A DNA stretch of 24,388 nt from Methanocella_A sp964548585 (GTDB lineage: Archaea > Halobacteriota > Methanocellia > Methanocellales > Methanocellaceae). The notes beneath the pieces were generated by a model that was given only the letters and a program-made list of their open reading frames with translations, had not been told where the DNA came from and ran no database searches. Made by a program: the position numbers and the translations under genes. This document shows, piece by piece, positions 1 through 7,234 of the stretch. Position 1 is the first letter of the stretch, and each line of letters begins with the position of its first letter. The DNA lies in NCBI GenBank assembly GCA_964548585.1, contig CAZJRS010000054.1, positions 1-24,388 on the forward strand, given 5' to 3'.

Positions 1-19
1 GTATAATATCCAGACTGAC

Positions 20-28
20 ATATTTATG
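20..28 (+). promoter_or_regulatory. possible TATA box of the TPR gene
   Basis: An A/T-rich TATTTAT-like element lies about 45 bases before the proposed TTG start. That spacing would put transcription near base 50. The window edge cuts off further upstream context, so this is weak. Confidence 0.25.
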
Positions 29-70
29 TGGCTTTGAACAGGGGGAATATTTATCGGACTGATCGATACT

Positions 71-1558
71 TTGCTGAATAAGCCGCTTATCCATTACCAC
101 AACGGCGAGAGATACATAAAAAACGGTCAGATGCAGAAGGCTGTAGAGGAGTTCAGGGAGTGCATCAGGATCGATAACAGCTATGAGCCGGCATATCTCG
201 CTCTCGGCGATCTCTTCTTTTCGAACGGTGAAACCGAGAATGCTTTTAGCTCTTATTCGGCCGCAAAACAAAAAGTCCCCGGGAAACTGCACACACGTTA
301 TCAGCTGGGTAAATGTTACCTGAAGAAAGGTAGCCTTGACGATGCGGTGGCAGAGTTCGGGGAATGTGCCAGGATCGATGCAAAGCACTACGAAGTATAT
401 GTTTGTCTGGGTTACGCATACTATAAAAAAGGGGTTTACGACGAGGCTATCCGCCAGTGTAGAAAAGGCATCGAGATTAACCCTGACGACTTTAATGCTC
501 ATTACCTCTGTGGCAAAGCTCTGTTTAAGAGCAACCTGTTAAACAATGCGGTAACCGAACTCCAGGCAGCTATCCGGATCGACTACCAGAATGTGGCTGC
601 ACATCTCTTGCTCAGTGATGTCTATAAGCAGATGGGCTTGCTGGAGGAATCCATCTGGGAACTAAAACTGGTGAATTCTTTCCAGCCTGATAATCCTTTT
701 TACCACTTTAGCCTCGCCAGGCTGCTGGAATGTAAAAACCTGTTTAACGAGGCGGTCGAGGAATACAAAACCGCGATCACGCTGAACCCAGGCATCTCTG
801 AATTCTACTATCACCTTGGATCTGCACTGGAGCAAAAAGGCCATGCGGAAGACGCAATGATCATGGCCCGCAAAGCGATCGAGATTAACCCTCTAAACAG
901 TATATATCACTGTTATCTGGGTAAGCTTCTCTATAAAAAAGAGCAGTATGATGAATCTATTCGGGCGCTTAACGAGGCGGTACGCCTGAATCCTGACAAC
1001 GCGGATGCACATCTGGAGCTGTGTCAGGTACTCAATTACCGGGGTATGGTCATGGACCATGCGAACCGTGCAGTGATCGACATCCGGGATGCCGACATCT
1101 ACTACAATATGGGTGTCCTGAACCTGAAAAAGGGCAAGATCGACGAAGCGATACAGAATCTCATCGAGGCAAACGCCATCAACCCCTATGATCCTAAGAT
1201 TCACAATAAGCTAGGGGAAGCATCGTATCATAACAAGCGGCTAGATGAAGCTTTGGACGAATATAAAATGGCACTCAAAATGAACCCCGACTTCGCCAGT
1301 GCCCACCTTAACATGGGTATCATCTACGATCAGAAACATTTCTCCGAGGAGGCCATTACCGAATATCGGACGACGATTCGGCTGGAGCCTAAAAATTATC
1401 AGGCTCACTTCTACCTGGCAGAGATCTATAATAAAAAGGGGCTGATCGACAGTTCAATTGTCGAGTACAAAGAGGCCTTAAACATAAACCCAGCGCTGGA
1501 AGAAGCCCATGGTAACCTGGGGATATTGCTGAAGAAAAAAGAGTATCTGAACTTGTGA
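71..1558 (+). CDS. TPR-repeat protein (14 TPR units)
   Basis: A protein of 495 residues built almost wholly of 34-residue tetratricopeptide repeats, each ending in a motif like A-x-x-INP. TPR arrays are superhelical protein-binding scaffolds; the partner cannot be told from sequence. I count 14 units plus a C-terminal half unit that probably caps the array. Unit 10 (about residues 318-347) is degenerate and about four residues short, which would kink the superhelix. No signal peptide or membrane segment is seen, so it is probably cytoplasmic. The start is TTG; the frame is open back to base 38 without a better start, and GGACTGATC at 56-64 is only a partial SD. The gene stands alone and ends at a hairpin terminator. 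The family is certain; the exact start and role are not. Confidence 0.9.
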   Translation: MLNKPLIHYHNGERYIKNGQMQKAVEEFRECIRIDNSYEPAYLALGDLFFSNGETENAFSSYSAAKQKVPGKLHTRYQLGKCYLKKGSLDDAVAEFGECARIDAKHYEVYVCLGYAYYKKGVYDEAIRQCRKGIEINPDDFNAHYLCGKALFKSNLLNNAVTELQAAIRIDYQNVAAHLLLSDVYKQMGLLEESIWELKLVNSFQPDNPFYHFSLARLLECKNLFNEAVEEYKTAITLNPGISEFYYHLGSALEQKGHAEDAMIMARKAIEINPLNSIYHCYLGKLLYKKEQYDESIRALNEAVRLNPDNADAHLELCQVLNYRGMVMDHANRAVIDIRDADIYYNMGVLNLKKGKIDEAIQNLIEANAINPYDPKIHNKLGEASYHNKRLDEALDEYKMALKMNPDFASAHLNMGIIYDQKHFSEEAITEYRTTIRLEPKNYQAHFYLAEIYNKKGLIDSSIVEYKEALNINPALEEAHGNLGILLKKKEYLNL

Positions 1559-1597
1559 CCTTACGGCTCACTGAGCACCTTTTACAGAAAAAATGCT

Positions 1598-1640
1598 TTG
1601 AGACCCAATCTGTTACTTGTAGATAAGGTCTCAATATTTT
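1598..1640 (+). terminator. terminator hairpin after the TPR gene
   Basis: TTGAGACC (1598-1605) pairs perfectly with GGTCTCAA (1627-1634). An inner ATCT/AGAT pairing lies at 1608-1611/1621-1624. A T-rich tail (ATATTTTTT) follows at once. It sits 40 bases after the TPR stop codon. Confidence 0.6.
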
Positions 1641-1698
1641 TTAACAAATTTTAGGGTAGTGCATAATGAATTGACTCATCAGGCACTTGTAATTCCCC

Positions 1699-2037
1699 TT
1701 AAACTGTTGCATTGGTTGCGGTTGTGTTCGTTATTGTTGCGTTTGTGATTGTTGCGTTTGTGATTGTTGCATTGGTTAATGTTGTGTTAGTTATTGTTGC
1801 ATTGGTTATTGTTGCATTGGTAACCGTTGCATTGGTAACCGTTGCATTTAGCTCTGTTGCGTTAGTTACAGTTTCATTGGTTGGTACCGGAGTTACTGTT
1901 GCGTTGTTCGTAATCACTGGTGTTGCAGTCACACTGGTCGTCGGGGTCGGGGTCGGCGATGTGCAGCCAGACACTAAAACAATACCAGCGACAAGCGTTG
2001 CAGCAACTAAAATTATAATTAATGCTCTCTTATCCAT
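1699..2037 (-). CDS. small lipoprotein with a 5-residue N-x-T sequon repeat
   Basis: A predicted lipoprotein of 112 residues. A basic and hydrophobic signal (residues 1-24) ends in the lipobox VSGC, with Cys25 as the likely lipid anchor. A Thr-Pro linker follows (about 26-45). The rest is a five-residue repeat, NATVT/NATIT/NTTLT, to the C terminus. I count 13 N-x-T sequons, so the exposed part could be densely N-glycosylated like a mucin-type stalk; glycosylation is inference. Start: the frame opens at a GTG at 2046, but that GTG lies inside the SD (GAGGTGA), and an ATG at 2037 sits five bases after the SD, so I use the ATG. No enzymatic domain is present. It is divergent from threonine synthase. 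Function unknown: a surface spacer or cell-envelope component is plausible. Confidence 0.8.
   Translation of the reverse strand: MDKRALIIILVAATLVAGIVLVSGCTSPTPTPTTSVTATPVITNNATVTPVPTNETVTNATELNATVTNATVTNATITNATITNTTLTNATITNATITNATITNTTATNATV
1706..1885 (-). repeat. 15-bp tandem repeat, 12 units, coding for the sequon array
   Basis: On the plus strand the unit reads approximately GTTGCATTGGTTATT and occurs 12 times without indels. Units 3 and 4 (1736-1765) are identical, and units 8 and 9 (1811-1840) are identical. Other units differ mainly by substitutions. This suggests growth by slippage or unequal exchange, with the reading frame and the N-x-T pattern kept. Confidence 0.9.
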
Positions 2038-2148
2038 ACTATTCACCTCTCGTTATAATCGTGCCAGGATGCCATTGGGTAGCAACCGGCGACTACCTTT
2101 ATGTGTAGCCTCTCATTTTACTTATTACTATCGGGTTTATCCGCATAT

Positions 2149-2160
2149 TTTATATATAAA
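2149..2160 (+). promoter_or_regulatory. TATA box of threonine synthase
   Basis: TTTATATATAAA is a strong archaeal box A. About 26 bases downstream, transcription would begin near 2181, inside the palindrome at 2169-2185. Confidence 0.6.
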
Positions 2161-2168
2161 CTACCTTC

Positions 2169-2185
2169 GTACCTGCCACAGGTAC
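2169..2185. promoter_or_regulatory. palindrome at the predicted thrC transcription start, candidate operator
   Basis: GTACCTG-CCA-CAGGTAC is a perfect 7-bp dyad with a three-base centre. It lies 8 bases after the TATA box and covers the expected start site, the usual place for a repressor operator in archaea. It could also form a hairpin at the 5' end of the leader. The regulator is unknown. Confidence 0.45.
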
Positions 2186-2283
2186 TTTAAGGTGATTCGG
2201 TGAAAAAATCACGAGCGTCAGGTGGGTATAAGCAAGCAAAAACTTTAATGCGCAAAGGGCTATTGTATATTCCGGAGAACTCC

Positions 2284-3486
2284 ATGTATCATCTCGAATG
2301 TATTCGCTGCGGTGCCCAGTACAGGCACGACGAGATCATCTATACCTGTAAAAAGTGCGATGGCCTGCTGGACGTCGTATATGACTATTCTCAAATCAAG
2401 CTCACCCGAGAAGACCTCTGCGGTCCCTTATCCGTCTGGAAGTACAAAGCCTTGCTACCCGTCTCGAGAGAGCCTGTCACACTCAAGGAAGGCGGCACCC
2501 CGATCTATCACATCAAAGCCATCGGTAAAGATATCGGCATGAAGGATGCCCATGTCAAGCATGAGGGCATGAATCCTAGCGGCTCTTTTAAAGACCGTGG
2601 CATGACCGTAGGCGTGACCAAAGCGCTAGAGCTGGGTATGAAGAGCGTGGCCTGTGCTTCGACCGGAAATACGTCTGCATCGCTGGCTGTCTATGGTGCC
2701 CGGGCAGGTATACCGGTCATTGTCATTCTTCCCCAGGGCAAAGTGGCGTTGGGCAAGGTGGCACAGGCGCTTATACACGGCTCCAAAGTCATCAGCATCA
2801 ACGGCAACTTCGACGATGCACTCCGCCTTGTCCGGGAAATATGCATCGAGAACGGCATCTATCTGCTCAACTCGATCAACCCGTACAGGCTGGAAGGCCA
2901 GAAGACCATTGGCTTCGAGATTGCCGATTACTTTAACTGGGAAGTCCCCGACCGGATCATCCTCCCCGTTGGTAACGCCGGCAATATCACCGCGATCTAT
3001 AAAGGCTTGAACGAGCTGAAGAAACTGGGCATCATCGACCGTATTCCTATGATGACTGCTATCCAGGCAGAAGGCAGCGCTCCGATTGTCAAGGCGATTA
3101 AATCCGGTGCCAAGGATATCGTGCCAGAGGCACACCCCGAAACAGTCGCGACTGCGATCAGGATCGGCGACCCGGTCAACGCTGTAAAGGCGCTCAACGC
3201 TATCCGGAGTTCCGGTGGTGCTGCCGAGACTGTCACAGACGACGAAATCCTGGCCGCCCAGAAACTGCTCGCCTGGAAAGAGGGTATCGGCGTAGAACCC
3301 GCATCCGCAGCCTCCGTAGCCGGGCTGATCAAGCTCCGAAACATGGGCGTCATCGGCAAAGATGAAAAGGTCGTTTGCGTGACCACCGGGCACTTGCTCA
3401 AGGACCCCGAAACCGTCATCAAGATGTGCCAAAAGCCCATCGAGGTCGAAGCTACTAAGGAAGCTATTAAGAAAGTAATGGGCTGA
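2284..3486 (+). CDS. thrC: threonine synthase
   Basis: A PLP enzyme that converts O-phosphohomoserine to threonine and phosphate, the last step of threonine synthesis, in the cytoplasm. An N-terminal zinc ribbon (Cys6, Cys9, Cys22, Cys25), typical of archaeal threonine synthases, is followed by the PLP-dependent fold: SGSFKDRG with the Schiff-base Lys103, the STGNTSAS loop and the phosphate-binding GNAGN loop. Start choice: the frame opens at GTG 2200 (428 residues, with GGTGAT just before it), but the ATG at 2284 has GGAGA six bases upstream and gives a protein beginning at MYHLECIRCG, the usual beginning of this family. I prefer 2284 (400 residues). It is a single gene with its own promoter and terminator; no other threonine-pathway genes are nearby. 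Confidence 0.93.
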   Translation: MYHLECIRCGAQYRHDEIIYTCKKCDGLLDVVYDYSQIKLTREDLCGPLSVWKYKALLPVSREPVTLKEGGTPIYHIKAIGKDIGMKDAHVKHEGMNPSGSFKDRGMTVGVTKALELGMKSVACASTGNTSASLAVYGARAGIPVIVILPQGKVALGKVAQALIHGSKVISINGNFDDALRLVREICIENGIYLLNSINPYRLEGQKTIGFEIADYFNWEVPDRIILPVGNAGNITAIYKGLNELKKLGIIDRIPMMTAIQAEGSAPIVKAIKSGAKDIVPEAHPETVATAIRIGDPVNAVKALNAIRSSGGAAETVTDDEILAAQKLLAWKEGIGVEPASAASVAGLIKLRNMGVIGKDEKVVCVTTGHLLKDPETVIKMCQKPIEVEATKEAIKKVMG

Positions 3487-3528
3487 TAACCAGGCCCCAA
3501 CACTTGTCTCCCGAAGGGAAATGTCGCA

Positions 3529-3570
3529 CAGGGGACTTTTATTGAAGTCCCCTGGCATATACCCCTTTTT
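3529..3570 (+). terminator. terminator hairpin of thrC
   Basis: CAGGGGACTT (3529-3538) pairs perfectly with AAGTCCCCTG (3545-3554) around a six-base loop. A run of five T follows at 3566-3570. It lies 42 bases after the thrC stop. Confidence 0.7.
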
Positions 3571-3890
3571 ATAATCGTGATTTATCCGAGTGTTCTGTCA
3601 TCTCTGACCACGACCACATTATCCCGTAATATCTGCCTGTCGGTTTCCATTTTAATACCTGTACTGTCGGGGGTCATCTGTGGCCTCTGATATCATCCGC
3701 CACAACAAATTTAATTGGTTTATTTGTGGCATAATTTTGTATTATTACTATTAATATGGTTTATCATGCAGACATAATAAATATACGCTTCTTAATACTC
3801 AATTAGTAATTCCATATATGATTTTGACAATCTGGAAAACCAGAATACAAACGATCATTACCGTACTTTGATATTTTAGCCGAAGGCCCT
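3571..3890. other. gene-free A/T-rich spacer
   Basis: No convincing gene is seen. The right half is markedly A/T rich. Two small dyads are present: GCCACAA (3699-3705) with TTGTGGC (3724-3730), and TCTGG-AAAA-CCAGA (3831-3844). The second lies about 50 bases past the end of the minus-strand DUF2284 gene and may end its transcript. Confidence 0.5.
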
Positions 3891-4481
3891 TTATTCCAGC
3901 AGCAATAGCGATATCATGGATACGACATCGTCGTTTTTTAGCACATTTTGGCCCCTCAGGCGTTTATCCCACATGGCAGTTTCCACGAGGCCGCGGACAT
4001 TGATGCCACAGGCTTCCAGCGACGGTCTGGCAATCTGCGGGTGCTTACACGCAGTACGCCCGCTTTCCACCGCACAAACTTCGCAACCCGGACAATGGTT
4101 AAGGCCGAAAACAAATGCCTTGTGGCGGCCATTAATAAACGCATACCGTTCCAGCCTCAGGAATGCATCCCAGGCGGCAGTAATGCCATCTGCGGTAACC
4201 TGCTTATCGACATCCCGGCTATGGGCCGGCACATCGTAGCGAAGTAAAAATGCAGTGCTATATTCGCCGAGAATGGCTCTGGTTCTCCCCGGTTCCGGGC
4301 TATATGGCGGGCATACCAGGCGCCTGCCGTAATTGGGACAGCCGTACTGGCACTTCAGCAGCACCCAGTCCTCTACGGGTACGTCAATCGTAGAAATACG
4401 GGCGATGTCGATGACTCCCAGTTCCTGGGCGAGGCTTTTCAACCCCTGGTCGAAATCGTCTGATAACGTACCGTGTAACAC
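3891..4481 (-). CDS. DUF2284 cysteine-rich, putative metal-binding protein
   Basis: A protein of 196 residues matching the DUF2284 pattern common in methanogens and anaerobic bacteria. The N-terminal part has CQYGCPNYGRRLVCPPYSP (Cys44, Cys48, Cys57). The second half has CPGCEVC (Cys130, 133, 136), then Cys145 and Cys158. The spacing suggests metal or Fe-S binding; biochemical function is unknown. No signal peptide or membrane segment is seen. The start is GTG without an SD. TTTAAAAATA lies about 28 bases upstream on the same strand, so the transcript may be leaderless. Divergent from the first DUF4013 gene. Confidence 0.85.
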   Translation of the reverse strand: MLHGTLSDDFDQGLKSLAQELGVIDIARISTIDVPVEDWVLLKCQYGCPNYGRRLVCPPYSPEPGRTRAILGEYSTAFLLRYDVPAHSRDVDKQVTADGITAAWDAFLRLERYAFINGRHKAFVFGLNHCPGCEVCAVESGRTACKHPQIARPSLEACGINVRGLVETAMWDKRLRGQNVLKNDDVVSMISLLLLE

Positions 4482-4504
4482 AACTAAAAACTGTTACAGA
4501 CGGC

Positions 4505-4514
4505 TATTTTTAAA
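4505..4514 (-). promoter_or_regulatory. TATA box of the DUF2284 gene
   Basis: Read on the minus strand this is TTTAAAAATA. The box centre is about 28 bases from the GTG start, consistent with a leaderless mRNA and with the absence of an SD. Confidence 0.45.
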
Positions 4515-4667
4515 TGATCAGTCAATGTGGTGGGTAGAAGCCGGATTGAAAGATTTTTCCGCGAGTGACTTATCATCGGTTCATCCTGCCCGACACCGGC
4601 ATAAACTGGGGGTACATGGCTTGCAGGCCAGAACTGTTGCGATTTATCTTTCCCCTATCACCGATCA

Positions 4668-4738
4668 TACCTATACCTAATATGTGCAAAAGCTTTATAT
4701 GTATAGAGTTACTACTAGGTACCTATGCTCAATAGGTA
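4668..4738. promoter_or_regulatory. DUF4013-1 promoter with TACCTA/TAGGTA elements
   Basis: The TATA box CTTTATAT is at 4693-4700. Upstream are two tandem TACCTA (4668-4679). Downstream are the palindrome TAGGTACCTA (4716-4725) and TAGGTA (4733-4738). The palindrome falls at the expected start of transcription near 4723. A related dyad precedes the paralogous gene at 5544. This is a likely operator set for an unknown regulator. Confidence 0.45.
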
Positions 4739-4764
4739 TATCGAGCACTAAAGGTGTATCACAA

Positions 4765-5445
4765 ATGGAAAAGGAAGGATTCATCGATACCATGGCCAAT
4801 TCGGTAAAATATGGTATCTCGGACTTAAGATCACTGCTGTGGGGCTGCATCGTCGCTCTACTCTGCATGGTACTGATTGGTATTCCATTCATGCTAGGCT
4901 ATATCACCCGCTGCGGAAGGTACTTGCTCAACGGTGACAATAAGCTCCCACCCTGGGACGATCTTGGTGGAATGCTAAAAGATGGCATCATTGTCCTGGC
5001 CATTGGCATTGTCTACGCTTTGATCGGCGGGTTACTCTATGTCCTGGTCATGCCCTTCTTTATAGCTGGTGGCATATTTGACAGTAACATCCTGCTAATC
5101 ATGGGTGTCATAGTGGCAATACCCGTCATCCTGCTAGAGATCGCACTCAGCTTGCTATTCTACCTCTCGTGGATGGAATATGCAGTCAGCGGTAACCTGG
5201 TAAAGGCCATCAACCCGGTACGTGGGCTGAAGCTGATCGCGGCTAACCCGATGGGCTATATCCTCGCACTGGTATCGATCTTCATCATAGGGATCGTACT
5301 CTCCATCCCCTCCGTGCTGATCATCACCATCCCATGGGTAGCCTTTGCCACCTACGTAGCAAACGCATACATCTACACACGGTTCTACCAGGGCACCGTC
5401 AAGACCCGGGTAGACAGCGCGTCGGAACTGCCGGCGGCTGTCTAA
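4765..5445 (+). CDS. DUF4013 membrane protein, copy 1
   Basis: An integral membrane protein of 226 residues of the DUF4013 family, function unknown. Hydrophobic segments lie at about 25-48, 74-100, 108-136, 165-190 and 185-210. The loop after the first segment holds the family signature GYITRCGRYLLNGDNKLPPW and then D-[LI]-x-x-[MI]-LKDG. It is paralogous to the next gene, which shares GIPFxLG, RCxRxxLxGDN, LKDG and GIVY. Start: the frame opens at GTG 4684, upstream of the likely transcription start, so I use the ATG at 4765 with AAGGTG eight bases before it. A seven-T run directly follows the stop. Confidence 0.87.
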   Translation: MEKEGFIDTMANSVKYGISDLRSLLWGCIVALLCMVLIGIPFMLGYITRCGRYLLNGDNKLPPWDDLGGMLKDGIIVLAIGIVYALIGGLLYVLVMPFFIAGGIFDSNILLIMGVIVAIPVILLEIALSLLFYLSWMEYAVSGNLVKAINPVRGLKLIAANPMGYILALVSIFIIGIVLSIPSVLIITIPWVAFATYVANAYIYTRFYQGTVKTRVDSASELPAAV

Positions 5446-5446
5446 A

Positions 5447-5453
5447 TTTTTTT
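5447..5453 (+). terminator. oligo-T terminator after DUF4013-1
   Basis: Seven consecutive T begin two bases after the stop codon. Archaeal RNA polymerase can terminate on such runs without a hairpin. Confidence 0.45.
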
Positions 5454-5463
5454 AAGTTTCAAC

Positions 5464-5496
5464 ATAGGAAACCTATTTATCTGAAGCTTTTTATAC
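5464..5496 (+). promoter_or_regulatory. DUF4013-2 promoter with an ATAGG-AAA-CCTAT dyad
   Basis: The dyad ATAGGAAACCTAT (5464-5476) lies just before the TATA box CTTTTTATAC (5487-5496). The box context AAGCTTT...TAT...GTATA resembles the promoter of the first copy. Transcription would begin near 5518. Confidence 0.45.
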
Positions 5497-5543
5497 TGTA
5501 TACGCCAGTATAGAGGTCGTTTGCCTGGCTTGAGCTGAATGAG

Positions 5544-6266
5544 ATGGGTTCTAACGATGGGTTTATGCATATTGCCTTTCGGGCTATTGGTTATCCACGG
5601 ACTAGTATCAGTAGTACTTTGATTGGCTCGTTTTTTGTAATTTTAAGCTTTTTCATCATCGGCATCCCTTTTCAGCTTGGCTTTATTGCGCGCTGTAGCC
5701 GACATGTGCTATTGGGTGACAACCAGATGCCGGGCTGGGATAGTATCGACGACATTCTGAAAGACGGTTCATCTTTCTTTGTCATTGGGATCGTCTACAA
5801 TTTCCTTTTTGCATTGGTTGTGTTTGTCTTCTTCGCGATCGTTCTCCTAAACCCTATTAGAGAAAATAATCTTGTTAACAATATTTTCATATATGCCATG
5901 ATAATTGCCTTGTTTGCAGCTTATGCAGTCATCAGGTTGATGAACCATCTCGGCTGGATAAATTATCTTAACAGTGGTGACTTCAGTGAAGGAGTCAACC
6001 CCTTAAATGCTTTAAAAACTTTTATGGCGGGCCCGGGGGATTTCACGATTGCTATGATTCTCCAGTGGTTAATCACACTGCTGTTAGCCTTGCTATTTTT
6101 CCTGCCCCCCTATATTGTAACGATAACGAGCAATACCATAGCTTGTCTATGGTTACTTCTGGGGCCGGTTTTGTATTTCATGTCCTTAGCAGCCGCCATA
6201 TATATCTATACCAGGACATATTGCAGAGTCAAGGGTGTAGAGCCAGCCTATGCTGAAGATTACTGA
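5544..6266 (+). CDS. DUF4013 membrane protein, copy 2
   Basis: A membrane protein of 240 residues, paralogous to the gene just upstream. It keeps GIPFQLGFIARCSRHVLLGD, then the LKDG and GIVY motifs, in the same order and spacing. About five hydrophobic segments are visible (near 28-48, 78-103, 112-132, 170-195, 195-225). The C-terminal third diverges most. The start ATG has only a weak SD (GAATGAG); GAGGT at 5513-5517 is too far away. It has its own promoter, so the pair need not be one operon. More A/T rich, with a different codon feel from copy 1, which suggests an old or separately acquired duplicate. Function unknown. Confidence 0.85.
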   Translation: MGSNDGFMHIAFRAIGYPRTSISSTLIGSFFVILSFFIIGIPFQLGFIARCSRHVLLGDNQMPGWDSIDDILKDGSSFFVIGIVYNFLFALVVFVFFAIVLLNPIRENNLVNNIFIYAMIIALFAAYAVIRLMNHLGWINYLNSGDFSEGVNPLNALKTFMAGPGDFTIAMILQWLITLLLALLFFLPPYIVTITSNTIACLWLLLGPVLYFMSLAAAIYIYTRTYCRVKGVEPAYAEDY

Positions 6267-6316
6267 ATTTGGCTATAGCTGACTAATCACGGATCGAAGT
6301 TGAGTGATCGTCAGAA

Positions 6317-6326
6317 AAGCTTTATC
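6317..6326 (+). promoter_or_regulatory. TATA box of the Thr-Pro secreted protein gene
   Basis: AAGCTTTATC resembles the boxes of the two DUF4013 genes. The predicted start is near 6349, leaving a leader of about 19 bases before the ATG at 6368. Confidence 0.4.
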
Positions 6327-6367
6327 AGTCCGGACCGATGATCATCTCCCTGTATAGATGACCCGTT

Positions 6368-7207
6368 ATGAAACTACACTTTCCCATCCTAGCCTTACTT
6401 CTAATCGTGCTGGTCGCAGTGGCTTCCGTTAACTGCGTGCAGAAAAATCCGATTTTTAGTGCTGTGACACCGACTCCGATACTGACGCCGACGCCGACGC
6501 CGGCCTATGTCTCGCCTCACCAGTTTTCGACGGATGAGGCGTATGCCATCGGTAATAAGGCGATCGACAATCCGTATGTGCGAAAACGGTTAATCAGTGT
6601 CGGATGGAGGGATATCTCTAATGTTCCCGTTAAGGTGGGGGATGTCCTCTATATGACGGTTCATGAGAAAGCTCCTGGCTATGATGTGACTCGGAGTCTG
6701 CCTGCCGCCGTAATCGTGGTGGGGAACGAGAGCCAGGCCGGTATCAATGTCATCGCTTACCTGGATGGCAATCGGGTTGCCTACGTCGGCTTCGTTCCGC
6801 GGGCTGGTGTCAACGCCACCGGGGCTACGTACTACTCTTTCGAGCGAGGCGTGGCTGAGCATGTGCCGGGCAGTCAGGCTGAGCGTCTCTACGAGAACGT
6901 CACGGTCCTTGATACGGGCTATGCACAAGGTCAGAACCTCAGTAGTGAAGAAGATATGGTGGTTAGGTCCATTGCCATTGGCAACGAGACGGTGAAAAAA
7001 TACGTACAGGGCCATGCATATGTGGTAAGAAACGTGACCATTAACGGCATCGAGCGGGGCTACTCAGACAGGTATATCGAAGCGTATCCTGACGTGAACA
7101 TCGACATCATGGACGGCGGCAGCCTGGTCGATACCCTCGAGATACTCGTAGACGGTCGTAACGGGCAGGTTATCGCCATCGCCCACAAATTACCTTATGA
7201 GTATTGA
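6368..7207 (+). CDS. secreted or membrane-tethered protein with Thr-Pro stalk, unknown function
   Basis: A protein of 279 residues whose family I do not recognise. It starts with a hydrophobic signal (residues 4-22). SVNC at 20-23 is an imperfect lipobox (Asn at -1), so it may be either lipid-anchored or cleaved. A Thr-Pro-rich stalk covers 34-46. The globular part contains two similar stretches, DEAYAIGNKAIDNPYVRKRL (56-75) and SIAIGNETVKKYVQGHAYVV (201-220), each followed by a beta-rich segment, suggesting an ancient duplication of an IGN-x(3-4)-YV unit. Six N-x-S/T sequons fit an extracellular place. The ATG has no strong SD. It faces the PQQ-type dehydrogenase gene convergently across a hairpin. 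Confidence 0.8.
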   Translation: MKLHFPILALLLIVLVAVASVNCVQKNPIFSAVTPTPILTPTPTPAYVSPHQFSTDEAYAIGNKAIDNPYVRKRLISVGWRDISNVPVKVGDVLYMTVHEKAPGYDVTRSLPAAVIVVGNESQAGINVIAYLDGNRVAYVGFVPRAGVNATGATYYSFERGVAEHVPGSQAERLYENVTVLDTGYAQGQNLSSEEDMVVRSIAIGNETVKKYVQGHAYVVRNVTINGIERGYSDRYIEAYPDVNIDIMDGGSLVDTLEILVDGRNGQVIAIAHKLPYEY

Positions 7208-7211
7208 CTGG

Positions 7212-7232
7212 AATCGCCCGGCCCGGGCGATT
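7212..7232. terminator. bidirectional terminator hairpin between convergent genes
   Basis: AATCGCCCG (7212-7220) pairs perfectly with CGGGCGATT (7224-7232). TTTATCATTTT follows on the plus strand. It lies four bases after the plus-strand gene and ends two bases before the stop of the minus-strand gene, so it can serve both. Confidence 0.65.
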
Positions 7233-7234
7233 TA

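Noticed and set aside
1712..2203. Plus-strand frame of 163 codons across the sequon repeat
   Set aside because: It is the antisense of the 15-bp repeat, giving a Val/Ala/Ile low-complexity product. The minus frame has a lipobox and a proper SD.
2626..3558. Long minus-strand frame opposite thrC
   Set aside because: Shadow of threonine synthase; the plus strand encodes all family motifs and has a promoter and terminator.
3582..3650. 22-codon minus-strand frame beginning METDRQ in the thrC-DUF2284 spacer
   Set aside because: Too short, no SD, no context. Such a frame is expected by chance.
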